Assembly: GCA_030636765.1 (NCBI GenBank)
Contig: DAOVWI010000023.1
Location: 1-19,607, forward strand
Direction of reading: 5' to 3'
DNA length: 19,607 bases
DNA from: Gemmatimonadales bacterium
Lineage (GTDB): Bacteria; Gemmatimonadota; Gemmatimonadetes; Palauibacterales; Palauibacteraceae
The position numbers and the translations under genes are program-made. Under the pieces are notes generated by a model that saw only the letters and a program-made list of their open reading frames with translations, was not told the origin of the DNA and searched no databases. Positions within the stretch are counted from its first letter, which is position 1, and each line of letters begins with the position of its first letter. Shown here one piece after another: positions 1-7,031 of the stretch.

Positions 1-1241
1 TCGGCCGGGGGAAGCCTCGCCGCCCGGGCGGCCGGGTACAGGGAAGCCAGCAGCGCGGTCAGCAGGAGAGCGGCGGCGGCCCAGATCGCGATCGAGGGCT
101 CGTACTCGACACGAAGCACCGGCCTGATGAGGGCGCCGAACATGGTGAAGTCGCCGTACAGCCAGCCGACGTCGGGCGGCGCACGGTGCCACCAGACAAG
201 CACCGGGAGCGTGATGACCGCGCCTGCCGCCAGGCTGATGGCGCCCAGAGCCACCGCTTCATGGAGGACGGCCCGGATGACGGCGCCGGGCGTCGCCCCG
301 ATCGCCAGGAGGACCGCGAACTCGCGGCGCCGCTCGAACGTCCCGAGGAGCATCGTGTTCGCGACCCCGAAGATGGCGATGGCGAACACGACAGCTATGA
401 TCACAAAATTCCATGACTTAGCGAGCCGCGCATAATCCAACATCTCGGGACGAAGGCGGGTCCACGGCTCCACCTCGATCTCCATCCCTAGCGTCGCCAG
501 CCGGTCCTGGAGACGGCTGGCTGCCTCCGGCGCCAGCCAGGGATCGGCCGTTGCCGCCGCGATCTCGTGAACCCGGCCCGGAGCCAGCGCGGTGAGGCCC
601 TGCAGCGAGCCGAGCGGAAGGAGAGCGTAGGAGCCGTCTAGCTCGGCCAGGCCGCTGCGAAAAACCCCCGACAGCGTGTAGAGGTCGTTCCCGAGCGAAC
701 CGTCGGCTGCCGGCGCCACGAGAACCAACTCGTCTCCGACCTCGACCGAGAGCTGCCGTGCCATCTCCTCGCCGATCAGGATCTCGTTGGTGCGTGGACT
801 CGGCGCCTTGCCCCGAACCACTCCGCGAAGGAGGCGGCTCACGCCGGGCTCGAGCACGGGATCCACACCGAGCAGGATGGCCGCGGTCGTGGCCTCACCG
901 GAGCTGACCAGACCGCCTGCGTAGACACGGGGGGCCGCGGCCTCGATGGCGGGATCCGCGGCGATCGCGTCCACGATGGCAGCGACATCCGCTCCCTGGC
1001 GACCTCCGATCGTCTCGTAGATGCTGCGCTGGGGGAGGTACCCGGGCGAGTGTACCTGCAGCTGCCCCGTGATGAAGCCCGTCCCGTTCTCGATCATCTC
1101 CGCGGTCAACCCCGCCATGAGGCCCGTCATGAGAACGACCGCGAAGTAACCGAGTGCGAGGCCGGCCACCGTGATCAAGGTGCGGGGTCGGTTTCGGCCC
1201 AGGCTGCGCCAGCCGATCCGCCTCCACGGCCCGCGGGGCAC
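1..1241 (-). CDS. MacB/LolC/FtsX-type ABC transporter permease (3' end cut by window edge)
   Basis: Inner-membrane permease of the type that drives periplasmic or lipoprotein export with a separate ATPase, which is not in the window. Translating the minus strand from a GTG at 1241 gives an uninterrupted frame of 413 codons to the edge. The N-terminus is a basic cytosolic stretch (WRRIGWRSLGRNRPRT) and a first membrane helix at about residues 18-40. A large periplasmic core region follows (about 45-260). Then comes an FtsX domain with three more helices, containing the conserved FGVANTMLLGTFERRREFAVL segment and ending in LYPAARAARLPPA, the usual C-terminus. Only a few residues should be missing. 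GTG is chosen because GGAGG lies 8 bases upstream and the LolA-like stop ends 2 bases before it, so the two are probably co-translated. The pairing suggests lipoprotein trafficking. Substrate is not known. Confidence 0.9.
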   Translation of the reverse strand, partial: MPRGPWRRIGWRSLGRNRPRTLITVAGLALGYFAVVLMTGLMAGLTAEMIENGTGFITGQLQVHSPGYLPQRSIYETIGGRQGADVAAIVDAIAADPAIEAAAPRVYAGGLVSSGEATTAAILLGVDPVLEPGVSRLLRGVVRGKAPSPRTNEILIGEEMARQLSVEVGDELVLVAPAADGSLGNDLYTLSGVFRSGLAELDGSYALLPLGSLQGLTALAPGRVHEIAAATADPWLAPEAASRLQDRLATLGMEIEVEPWTRLRPEMLDYARLAKSWNFVIIAVVFAIAIFGVANTMLLGTFERRREFAVLLAIGATPGAVIRAVLHEAVALGAISLAAGAVITLPVLVWWHRAPPDVGWLYGDFTMFGALIRPVLRVEYEPSIAIWAAAALLLTALLASLYPAARAARLPPA

Positions 1242-1243
1242 GG

Positions 1244-2035
1244 CTACCGCCCTCCGGACTGAAGGGCCCTGAGCGAGAAGAAGCTCCTGCCGAGGTCGAT
1301 GTCAAACGAGAGCTCGGAGTATCGCAACAGCGTGCGCTCATCCGGCTTGTTCTCCGGCCGCATCTCCATCAGCGCCGGCACCATCCGCCCGCCCATCTCT
1401 TGGAACTCCCCGAATGTGAGGGTCCGGACCGGCTCCCCCTCCTCGCTGTAGTAGCGAGCCCATGTGGGCATGAGGTCGCCCTTTCGCACCTCGTACTCGA
1501 TGCGTCCCCAGACGACGGCGGCCTCCGGCTTCGGTATGAGCGCGAACTCCCAGAGATCGATGCCGTCCCGCTTTCCCTCGAAGGCGATCTCGATGTCGTA
1601 GTCTTCGACCAGCCGGCTCTCCTTGACCAGGTCGTCGTTCGTGAAGTGGGAGCCCATCCAGGAGCCCATCATCAGCGAGACGGGGATCTTGATGGTCCGG
1701 TCGACCCTCGGCAGGTAGTTCCAGATGTCGTTGCCGGCCTTGAGGGTGGCCGTGCCCGCCTCCTTGCGCGGAGCCGTGATGCGGACCAGGGAGTACTCGG
1801 TGCCCAGCGACCACACCTCCATCGTGAGGCTCCGCTCCCAGTGCTCCGTCACCACCTCCATGGTCGCGATTCCGTGGCTCGACTCTCCTCGAAGGACGCG
1901 GTCCACACGGTCCATGATGTCGCGCGGCGACTCCTGGGCTCCCGCTTCGCCGCTGAGGCCGGCGGCAAGAATCAGCGTCAACAAGCCGGCGGCGAGAATT
2001 AGCGTCAAGAAGCCGACGGCGCGCCGTTCGCTCAT
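1244..2035 (-). CDS. LolA-like outer membrane lipoprotein-sorting protein
   Basis: Predicted periplasmic protein of 263 residues of the LolA-like (COG2834-type) superfamily, whose members carry hydrophobic cargo such as lipoproteins. A long signal peptide ends near AGA-Q (about residue 33). The family core is recognisable at about 90-160: KAGNDIWNYLPRVDRTIKIP, then MMGSWMGSHFTNDDL, matching the usual order of a lipid-facing sheet followed by a phenylalanine/aspartate motif. The start ATG overlaps the upstream hydrolase stop in ATGA, and the gene stops 2 bases before the permease GTG, so it sits between hydrolase and permease in one operon. LolA-like proteins adjoining FtsX permeases are a known arrangement and support a joint export role. 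No good Shine-Dalgarno precedes the ATG, so translation probably depends on ribosomes finishing the hydrolase. The signal peptide holds a 9-residue duplication (see repeat). Confidence 0.85.
   Translation of the reverse strand: MSERRAVGFLTLILAAGLLTLILAAGLSGEAGAQESPRDIMDRVDRVLRGESSHGIATMEVVTEHWERSLTMEVWSLGTEYSLVRITAPRKEAGTATLKAGNDIWNYLPRVDRTIKIPVSLMMGSWMGSHFTNDDLVKESRLVEDYDIEIAFEGKRDGIDLWEFALIPKPEAAVVWGRIEYEVRKGDLMPTWARYYSEEGEPVRTLTFGEFQEMGGRMVPALMEMRPENKPDERTLLRYSELSFDIDLGRSFFSLRALQSGGR
1958..2011 (-). repeat. 27-bp tandem duplication inside a signal peptide
   Basis: Two adjacent 27-base units (1958-1984 and 1985-2011) match at 24 of 27 positions. They encode LTLILAAGL twice in a row, which lengthens the hydrophobic core of the LolA-like signal peptide. 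The unit is a multiple of three, so the frame is kept. The three differences show it is not a very recent or assembly-made copy. Confidence 0.85.
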
Positions 2036-3387
2036 CTGGGCGACCCCAGGGCGCCGCGGTCGATCCGGAGAACCGTCTGCAGCAGCACGTTCGCGCCGTT
2101 CGCCATGTCCTGCCTGGATGTGAACTCCTCCGGCGAGTGGCTGATACCGCCGCGGCTCGGCACGAAGATCATCCCGGTAGGGGCGAGGCGGGCCATGTCC
2201 TGAGCGTCGTGTCCGGCGCCGCTCGGCATGGACTTCCAGGCGAGGCCGAGCTCGTCGGCGGCCCCTGCGATGATCTGGCGAATCCGCTCGTCCGTCATCG
2301 CGGGGACGGAGCTCACATCGAGGAGCGTGAACGTGAAGGTCGTGCCCGTCTCCTCCGCGATCTCATCCGTTCTCGCCTTGATCTGATCGAAGAGCATCCA
2401 GATCTTCTCACGCGAGAGGTCGCGGATCTCGAGTGACGTTCGTACGCGGCCCGGGATCACGTTGTGCGCCCCCGGCTCGGCGGAGATGAGGCCCACCGTT
2501 CCAACCTGACGGCCCGGCACCGATGTTACCGCCTCGTTCACCGCCTGGATGTACCTGGCCGCCGCCAGCAGGGCATCGCTTCGTCCCTTCATCGGCGTCG
2601 TTCCGGCGTGGTTGGCGACGCCGTCGATCGTCACGTCCCACCACTCGATGCCGACGATGCCCTCCACGACCCCGATGTCGATCCCCTCGTCGTACAGGAG
2701 GGCGCCCTGCTCGATGTGGAGCTCCAGGAAGGCCGCGATCTCGCCGGGCTCGCGCTTCGCCTCCTCGAGTCGCTCCGGCTCGCCGCCGATGGCCCGGATG
2801 CCGTCGGCCCGGCGCAGGCCGCTGTGCGTCGTCTCGCCGAGCGCCGCTTCGCCCAGCTCGCCGATCATCGCGCGGCTGCCGGTGAGACCGCCCTCCTCGT
2901 CGGAGAACACGACGACCTCGAGCGGGTGGCGCGTCCAGACGTCGCTCTCGGCGAGAACCTGTGCGCATTCAATCGCGGCGATCACGCCTACGTCGCCGTC
3001 GTAGTTGCCGCCGAACGGCACGGAGTCGATGTGGGAGCCGAACACGATCGGGGGAAGGGAAGGATCCGTGCCCTCCAGCCGGCCGATGATGTTGCCGGCG
3101 GCGTCCACCGTGACGTCGAGCCCTGCCTCGCGCATCAGCTCCATGACGTAGGCGCGTCCCGCGACGTCGGCCTCGCTGAACGCGACCCGGCTGACGCCGC
3201 CCTCCAGGTTTCGGCCGAAGGCGGAGAGCTCCAGGATGCGACGCTCAATCCGCTCGGCGTCGACGCGAAGCTCGTCAGGTTGGGCCGGCTGGGCCGCCAG
3301 CAGGCCGCACCGCACGCCGGTCCCCGGCAGCGCTGCGGCCACGACGACCGCGACCCCGAGCGTTCTTCTAAGGGAGGGCGATCTCAT
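2032..3387 (-). CDS. Exported M20-family Zn-dependent amidohydrolase (allantoate amidohydrolase / N-carbamoyl amino acid hydrolase type)
   Basis: Dinuclear metal hydrolase of 451 residues; relatives cleave allantoate, ureidopropionate or N-carbamoyl amino acids. The metal-binding landmarks are all visible: H119 and D130 in GSHIDSVPFGGNYDGD, the acidic pair E164-E165 in SDEEGG, H224 in LELHIEQG, and H417 in the C-terminal GGISHSPEE. The dimerisation-domain signature GVANHAGTTPM is at 256-266 and GAGHDAQD at 390-397. The family usually works in the cytosol, but this copy has an N-terminal export signal (basic start, hydrophobic 11-32, LLAAQ), so a periplasmic substrate is inferred. Its start lies inside the preceding gene (20-base overlap) and its stop overlaps the LolA-like start (ATGA). 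The exact substrate cannot be read from sequence. Confidence 0.9.
   Translation of the reverse strand: MRSPSLRRTLGVAVVVAAALPGTGVRCGLLAAQPAQPDELRVDAERIERRILELSAFGRNLEGGVSRVAFSEADVAGRAYVMELMREAGLDVTVDAAGNIIGRLEGTDPSLPPIVFGSHIDSVPFGGNYDGDVGVIAAIECAQVLAESDVWTRHPLEVVVFSDEEGGLTGSRAMIGELGEAALGETTHSGLRRADGIRAIGGEPERLEEAKREPGEIAAFLELHIEQGALLYDEGIDIGVVEGIVGIEWWDVTIDGVANHAGTTPMKGRSDALLAAARYIQAVNEAVTSVPGRQVGTVGLISAEPGAHNVIPGRVRTSLEIRDLSREKIWMLFDQIKARTDEIAEETGTTFTFTLLDVSSVPAMTDERIRQIIAGAADELGLAWKSMPSGAGHDAQDMARLAPTGMIFVPSRGGISHSPEEFTSRQDMANGANVLLQTVLRIDRGALGSPR
2036..2049 (-). promoter_or_regulatory. Short hairpin directly against the LolA-like start codon
   Basis: In the mRNA sense the 14 bases just before ATG 2035 read CTGGG-GTCG-CCCAG, a perfect 5-bp stem with a 4-base loop. 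It occupies the place where a ribosome-binding site would be, and none is otherwise visible. A translating ribosome on the upstream hydrolase would open it, which fits translational coupling. The sequence is also coding for the hydrolase C-terminus, so the stem may be coincidental. Confidence 0.35.
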
Positions 3388-4252
3388 TGGGTGTCTCGTA
3401 CTCGATCTTCAGGGGCTGCTTCAGCTGATCTGCGATCTCCCTCAGGTCGATCCGCTCTTCCGGAAAATCCATCCCGACGGTCCCATCTGGGAAGGTGAGC
3501 GTCAGAGGATGGACCGAGAACAAGCTCTTCTTCGCGGTGGAGTACGTGACCATCAGCCCGTCATCCGAGATGGCGAAGCGCGTCTGTTTCGCGTCTCCCT
3601 CGCCGATGATGGAGAAGAGGGTCCCCAGGGCCCCACCCAGGGGGCGCCCGGAGACGCCCTTGATCTCGTCCTGCACCACCATGTCTCCGAAATCCAGGAG
3701 GCGGTATCTGATGAACCGCTTGTTGGTGACCTTCATGCGCGGGCTCGTCGTGGTGTCGACGAAGGAGTACTTGTCCTGGCCGCCAGGTTCCTTGGGCCAG
3801 CTCGCCGTCACGTTCAGGACGAGCTCCGGCTCCGGCCCCTCCTTCACCTGGACCGCGGTGCGGCTCGGCCGGTAGTCGATGATCACATCCTGCCCGTCCT
3901 CGTTCAAGAGCGCGACGAACTCGGGCACATCCTGGGGTGCCAGGCCGGTCACCTCGCGATAGGCCTCATACCAGTCGGAGTGATCCAGCAGCAGTGGGAA
4001 CTCATCCAGCGACTCGGCCATCGCCTGGCGTACGAGCGAGAAGATGACGGAGGTCGTGAAACGGGTGGAGTTCGTGGAGGCCGTCAGGCTGTAGCCGCGC
4101 TCCGCCGCCTCCGCCATCGCGTCGCGAATCGCTTCGCGCTCGATCGTCTGGAGCGGGCCGTCGGGAGGAACCTGCGCGGCCAAGAGCCCGGCCCTGGCGA
4201 AGGCGAACAGGACCAGCAGCACGCTTGCCGAACACGTACGGCGCGCTCTCAT
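3368..4252 (-). CDS. Exported protein of unknown function, first gene of the hydrolase/LolA/permease operon
   Basis: I do not recognise a family. The 294-residue product starts at ATG 4252 (MRARRTC...), chosen because AGAGGAAAG lies 4-6 bases upstream and the signal peptide then begins normally; the frame also reaches an upstream TTG at 4276, which would place charged residues before the signal. The signal peptide ends near LLAAQ. The mature part is soluble, mixed alpha/beta, with an N-terminal helical stretch (ERE..RDAMAEAAERG) and a C-terminal half rich in beta-strand patterns (RFIRYRLLDFGDMVVQDEI, TRFAISDDGLMVTYST). There are no cysteines in the mature part and no obvious catalytic motif. 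Its 3' end overlaps the hydrolase start by 20 bases. A periplasmic accessory role for the operon is only inferred from position. Confidence 0.75.
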   Translation of the reverse strand: MRARRTCSASVLLVLFAFARAGLLAAQVPPDGPLQTIEREAIRDAMAEAAERGYSLTASTNSTRFTTSVIFSLVRQAMAESLDEFPLLLDHSDWYEAYREVTGLAPQDVPEFVALLNEDGQDVIIDYRPSRTAVQVKEGPEPELVLNVTASWPKEPGGQDKYSFVDTTTSPRMKVTNKRFIRYRLLDFGDMVVQDEIKGVSGRPLGGALGTLFSIIGEGDAKQTRFAISDDGLMVTYSTAKKSLFSVHPLTLTFPDGTVGMDFPEERIDLREIADQLKQPLKIEYETPNEIALP

Positions 4253-4426
4253 GCTTTCCTCTCTTCCTCTCTCCAACAGGCTTCAGGCTCCGGCTCGAGA
4301 CTACAAGATCCACGAAGTTCTGCACCCGTTCAAGGGGGATTCCACCACATCCAGTCCAAGATCTTCCCGACAGATGGGGCGGCATCCCTCTGCGTAGGTT
4401 AGAGGTGCGTTCCACGGGAGGCAGCC

Positions 4427-4930
4427 ATGAACGAAACTAGGCGACAGATTCTCTTCGAGGGCCTGGTGACGGGGATCATCGGCTACGCGACCGTGGCCTT
4501 CGTCCTCGGACTTCTCGATGTGGCGAGCGGCCGCCCCTTCTTCTACACCGCCGCCCTCCTCGGTCAGGCGGTGTTCGGCGGCTTCGGCGAATCCGGAGCG
4601 AGCTTCGTCACGCCGGGGGCCGTGTTCACCTACAACGGAGTGCACCTGATCTCCTTCCTGGTTTTCGGGTTTCTGGTGGCCACGCTCGTGGTGGAGACCG
4701 AGCTGCACCCCGCGTTCTGGTACGTGTCTTTCTTCGTCCTCCTGGGGGCCTTCTTTCTTGTCACGCTCGTCGTCTCCGGGTTCGGGGCGGCGCTCGGAGG
4801 CGAGCTGCCGTGGTGGCGAGTGGTCCTGGCGAACGTCGTGGCCGCGCTCGCGATGGGAACGTACCTGCTCCTGGCGCACCCCAGGCTCCTGCGGGAAGTG
4901 CGGGAGCATGGCGACCCGGAGATCTACTAG
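4427..4930 (+). CDS. Small polytopic inner-membrane protein, unknown function
   Basis: A 167-residue hydrophobic protein with about four membrane segments (roughly residues 10-32, 70-90, 97-122 and 130-150) and a short charged C-terminal tail (LLREVREHGDPEIY). Start ATG 4427 is supported by GGGAGG 5-10 bases upstream. Charged residues are few inside the membrane region; a conserved-looking loop (GQAVFGGFGESGASFVTPGAVFTYNGVH) sits between the first and second half. I recognise no transporter or enzyme motif. It is transcribed divergently from the minus-strand operon across 174 bases and followed by a long gap, so it is probably a single-gene unit. Confidence 0.75.
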   Translation: MNETRRQILFEGLVTGIIGYATVAFVLGLLDVASGRPFFYTAALLGQAVFGGFGESGASFVTPGAVFTYNGVHLISFLVFGFLVATLVVETELHPAFWYVSFFVLLGAFFLVTLVVSGFGAALGGELPWWRVVLANVVAALAMGTYLLLAHPRLLREVREHGDPEIY

Positions 4931-5315
4931 CAGGTCGCTGAGCAAACTTGGCGGGTCGCGTTACGAGCGCCGCGGGGGCAGATCCAAGGCAGCGCGACGA
5001 CGCGATACCCGTGCGTATCGGGGAGGAGCGATAACGATGGAGATGGCCCCACGCCGCCGTAACCAGTAGGGCGCATGGGGATTGTGGCCGAATACGGCGT
5101 CACTCGTCGTCGACGATGCACAGGGCATCGACTCCTCCTCGTTCCTTGTCTTCCACTCACAAGACCCATGCGCGCGCCCCACCAAGATTTTTCAGCGACC
5201 TGCCAGGGCTAGCCGACTCTTGCGCCCGGGGCAGAGCGCCGCCTAATCTCCAGCCCTTCCTGTCTTCCAGCGCGGCCGACGTGCGGCCGCGAAACACCAC
5301 TCAAGGAGGGTCCCG
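4931..5315. other. 385-base intergenic region without a convincing gene
   Basis: No reading frame here has a ribosome-binding site and protein-like composition. I see a weak hairpin at 5114-5130 (CGATGC, 5-base loop, GCATCG) that could end transcription of the membrane protein gene but has no T run. A GC-rich stem at 5271-5291 stands just before the next gene. The rest is unassigned and should hold the promoter of the 5316 gene; no clear -35/-10 pair is visible. Confidence 0.5.
5271..5291 (+). promoter_or_regulatory. GC-rich leader hairpin before the NTF2-like gene
   Basis: CGCGGCC and GGCCGCG form a perfect 7-bp stem around a 7-base loop (5278-5284). It ends 11 bases before the strong AAGGAGGG at 5303-5310. 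It might be a transcript-stabilising or attenuating leader, or the tail of an upstream terminator. Function is not shown by sequence. Confidence 0.3.
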
Positions 5316-5789
5316 ATGCGGAGGATCGTACCGTTCCTGGCCGGCGTCCTGCTGGTCCTGGCCAGTGGGAACGCGGTGGCGCAGACCGATGAGCAGGCCG
5401 CGGCCGAGGTGATCGCACTCGCGAAGGCGCAGTGGGCGGCGGAGATGGCCAACCAACCGACCGCCACGGTGATGAAGGACGTGGCAGACGAGTACACGGA
5501 GTTCAACCCCGACTTTCCGACGAGGATCGACGGCAAGGCCGTCAACAGCCGGATCGGCGAGGCGTTCTCCGATGATCCGGCCCGCACGGTGGCCGCGGAG
5601 ATGGCCAACGCGAAGGTGCAGGTGTACGGGGACGTGGCGATCCTGAGCTACAACTACATCGGCCTCGTTCGGGACGCTGACGGCAACGTTGAGACGTCCC
5701 TTGCGAAGTCGACCCGCGTGTACGTGCGGAAGGACGGAAGCTGGAAGCTCGTGCACGCCAACTTCGCGCCGGTCGGAGACGACGATTAG
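5316..5789 (+). CDS. Exported NTF2/SnoaL-like (DUF4440-type) protein
   Basis: A 157-residue protein with a clean signal peptide (residues 1-23, ending AVAQ) and one cone-shaped NTF2-like domain. The C-terminal strand pattern TRVYVRKDGSWKLVHANFAPV is characteristic of SnoaL/DUF4440 domains, as is the preceding pair of strands (AKVQVYGDVAILSYNYIGLV). The helical first half (EVIALAKAQWAAEMANQ) fits the lid helices. Such domains bind small ligands or act as association modules; without neighbouring enzymes no substrate can be named. Location is periplasmic or secreted. ATG 5316 has a near-consensus AAGGAGGG upstream, so expression is probably strong. Followed after 43 bases by the DUF2721 gene, possibly on the same transcript. 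Confidence 0.85.
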   Translation: MRRIVPFLAGVLLVLASGNAVAQTDEQAAAEVIALAKAQWAAEMANQPTATVMKDVADEYTEFNPDFPTRIDGKAVNSRIGEAFSDDPARTVAAEMANAKVQVYGDVAILSYNYIGLVRDADGNVETSLAKSTRVYVRKDGSWKLVHANFAPVGDDD

Positions 5790-5832
5790 GGTTGCGTTCT
5801 CCCGTTCCTCACCTGACTGAGGAAACCGGAAC

Positions 5833-6312
5833 GTGGAGCTCGAAGGGGAGGTCGCTGTTCTCGCGGCGATGGCCGCTCCCGCCGTGCTGCTGCTCGGCAA
5901 CGCGATGCTGATTCTCTCGACGAATCAGCGGCTGCAGAACATCCTGGAGCGCGTCCGGGAGACCGAGCTGACGATGGTCGGCCAGGACGCCGCGCCCGAG
6001 ATCAGCGACCTCGAGCTCCTGAACGAGCTTCTCCTGACCCACGCCCGCCGCGCCCGCTACGCGCACCGCGCGCTTCTGTCCTTCTACACGTCCACCGGCC
6101 TGTTCATGCTGATGGTGGTCCTCATCGGACTCACCGGGCTCGGCCTGCGGGCGGTGGATGCGGCCCTCTTCGCGGCGTTCGGCGGTTGCGTACTGTTCGT
6201 CGTGGGCGCCGTCCTGCTTGTCCGCGAGACCTGGCTCGGGATCGGCGCGCTGGACCGCCGTTTCGAGAACATCATGGAGGTGTGCCGGCGACTGGCCGAC
6301 CGGCGGTCCTGA
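5833..6312 (+). CDS. DUF2721-family membrane protein
   Basis: A 159-residue membrane protein that resembles the DUF2721 family: a first helix (about 8-30, MAAPAVLLLGNAMLILS) followed directly by the cytoplasmic NQRLQNILERVRE motif, a charged helical region, and two further helices (about 80-102 and 106-130) before a basic tail. Function of the family is unknown. GTG 5833 is used as start because the first helix begins immediately after it; an internal ATG at 5869 would cut into that helix. The Shine-Dalgarno is weak (GAGGAAA, about 10 bases upstream). It lies between two exported-protein genes and may be co-transcribed with the NTF2-like gene. Confidence 0.8.
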   Translation: MELEGEVAVLAAMAAPAVLLLGNAMLILSTNQRLQNILERVRETELTMVGQDAAPEISDLELLNELLLTHARRARYAHRALLSFYTSTGLFMLMVVLIGLTGLGLRAVDAALFAAFGGCVLFVVGAVLLVRETWLGIGALDRRFENIMEVCRRLADRRS

Positions 6313-6406
6313 GCAGGGTGGCCGCGGAGAGTTGGCCGAGCTATTCTGCGACTTCGCGTTGACGCGCCACCGCGACCGACCCGGCAGGAATAGGGAGGTA
6401 GGCCCC

Positions 6407-7015
6407 ATGCTGACCAAGCCAACGCTTCGTGGACTCGCTGCTCGCCGCCTCTCAATCGTTGTGTTCGCGATGGTGGTCGCCTCTTTGATGCCGGCCGAGG
6501 CCCTGGCCCAAGACAAAGAGCCCGACCGCGACGCGTACGTACCGAAGACGGAGGGGGAGACGCAGATCAGCTTCCGAGGATCTAAGAGTGAGGGAATCCC
6601 CATCGAGGAGATGGGCGCCCAACTGCGGAAAGGGCTGAAGGTCAGCTACGAGAACAGGGACGAGCACGAGGTGGCTTTCAAGCTCCACGTCGTTGTCGTC
6701 TCCCGGAGCGGCAAGACGGCGGAGGAGTTCATCTCCAAGCCCGTGGTGATGGAGCCAGGTAAGGCGCTACCTGGCGAGACCTACTTGCCGGGGGAGACCT
6801 ACCTGCCGGGGGAGACCTACCTGCCCGGGGAGACCTACCTGCCCGGGGAGACCTACCTGCCCAAGTGCGATTCTGTGGGAGAAGCGACCTTGCGGGGCGC
6901 GAAACGGTTCGGCTCTGCTGCGGTCGGCTTCGCCGCAGTGCCCGTGAATGGAGATGCCTCCAAGATGATTGCTTCCAAATGTCTGGTGCTGGCGCTGCGG
7001 CCCGCGGACGAATAG
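6407..7015 (+). CDS. Exported protein with five GETYLP tandem repeats, unknown function
   Basis: The 202-residue product starts at ATG 6407, with GGGAGG at 6393-6398; the same frame is open further upstream but without a ribosome-binding site and with unlikely composition. The signal peptide ends near EALAQ (about residue 33). The mature protein has a beta-rich segment (LKVSYENRDEHEVAFKLHVVVVS), then five consecutive GETYLP hexapeptides at residues 123-152, then a globular C-terminal part with two cysteines (KCDSVG and SKCLVL) that could pair in the periplasm. I do not recognise the family. It ends 16 bases before the OmpA-family gene, which has its own strong ribosome-binding site, so the two are probably co-transcribed and may work together at the envelope. 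Confidence 0.75.
   Translation: MLTKPTLRGLAARRLSIVVFAMVVASLMPAEALAQDKEPDRDAYVPKTEGETQISFRGSKSEGIPIEEMGAQLRKGLKVSYENRDEHEVAFKLHVVVVSRSGKTAEEFISKPVVMEPGKALPGETYLPGETYLPGETYLPGETYLPGETYLPKCDSVGEATLRGAKRFGSAAVGFAAVPVNGDASKMIASKCLVLALRPADE
6773..6862 (+). repeat. 18-bp coding minisatellite, five units (GETYLP)
   Basis: Five adjacent 18-base units encode GETYLP five times. Units 3, 4 and 5 are identical; unit 2 differs from them at one base and unit 1 at several. A related half-unit (KALP) precedes the first. The pattern suggests recent growth from the 3' side by slippage or unequal exchange. Unit length keeps the reading frame. Confidence 0.95.
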
Positions 7016-7031
7016 CGGGAAGGAGATCAAT

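Noticed and set aside
2464..3498. 344-codon open frame on the plus strand
   Set aside because: Antisense to the M20 hydrolase, whose metal-binding motifs are all in the minus-strand frame.
5114..5130. Hairpin CGATGC/GCATCG as terminator of the 4427 gene
   Set aside because: Only 6 bp, nearly 190 bases after the stop codon, with no T run; mentioned in the gap entry but not called.
4931..5315. Short ORFs on both strands in the gap (for example 4927-5169 minus and 5116-5412 plus)
   Set aside because: Arg/Pro/Ser-rich translations without ribosome-binding sites; one runs into the NTF2-like gene in another frame.
6773..6862. Regular repeat considered as a CRISPR array
   Set aside because: Units are 18 bases, contiguous with no spacers, and in frame with a coding sequence.
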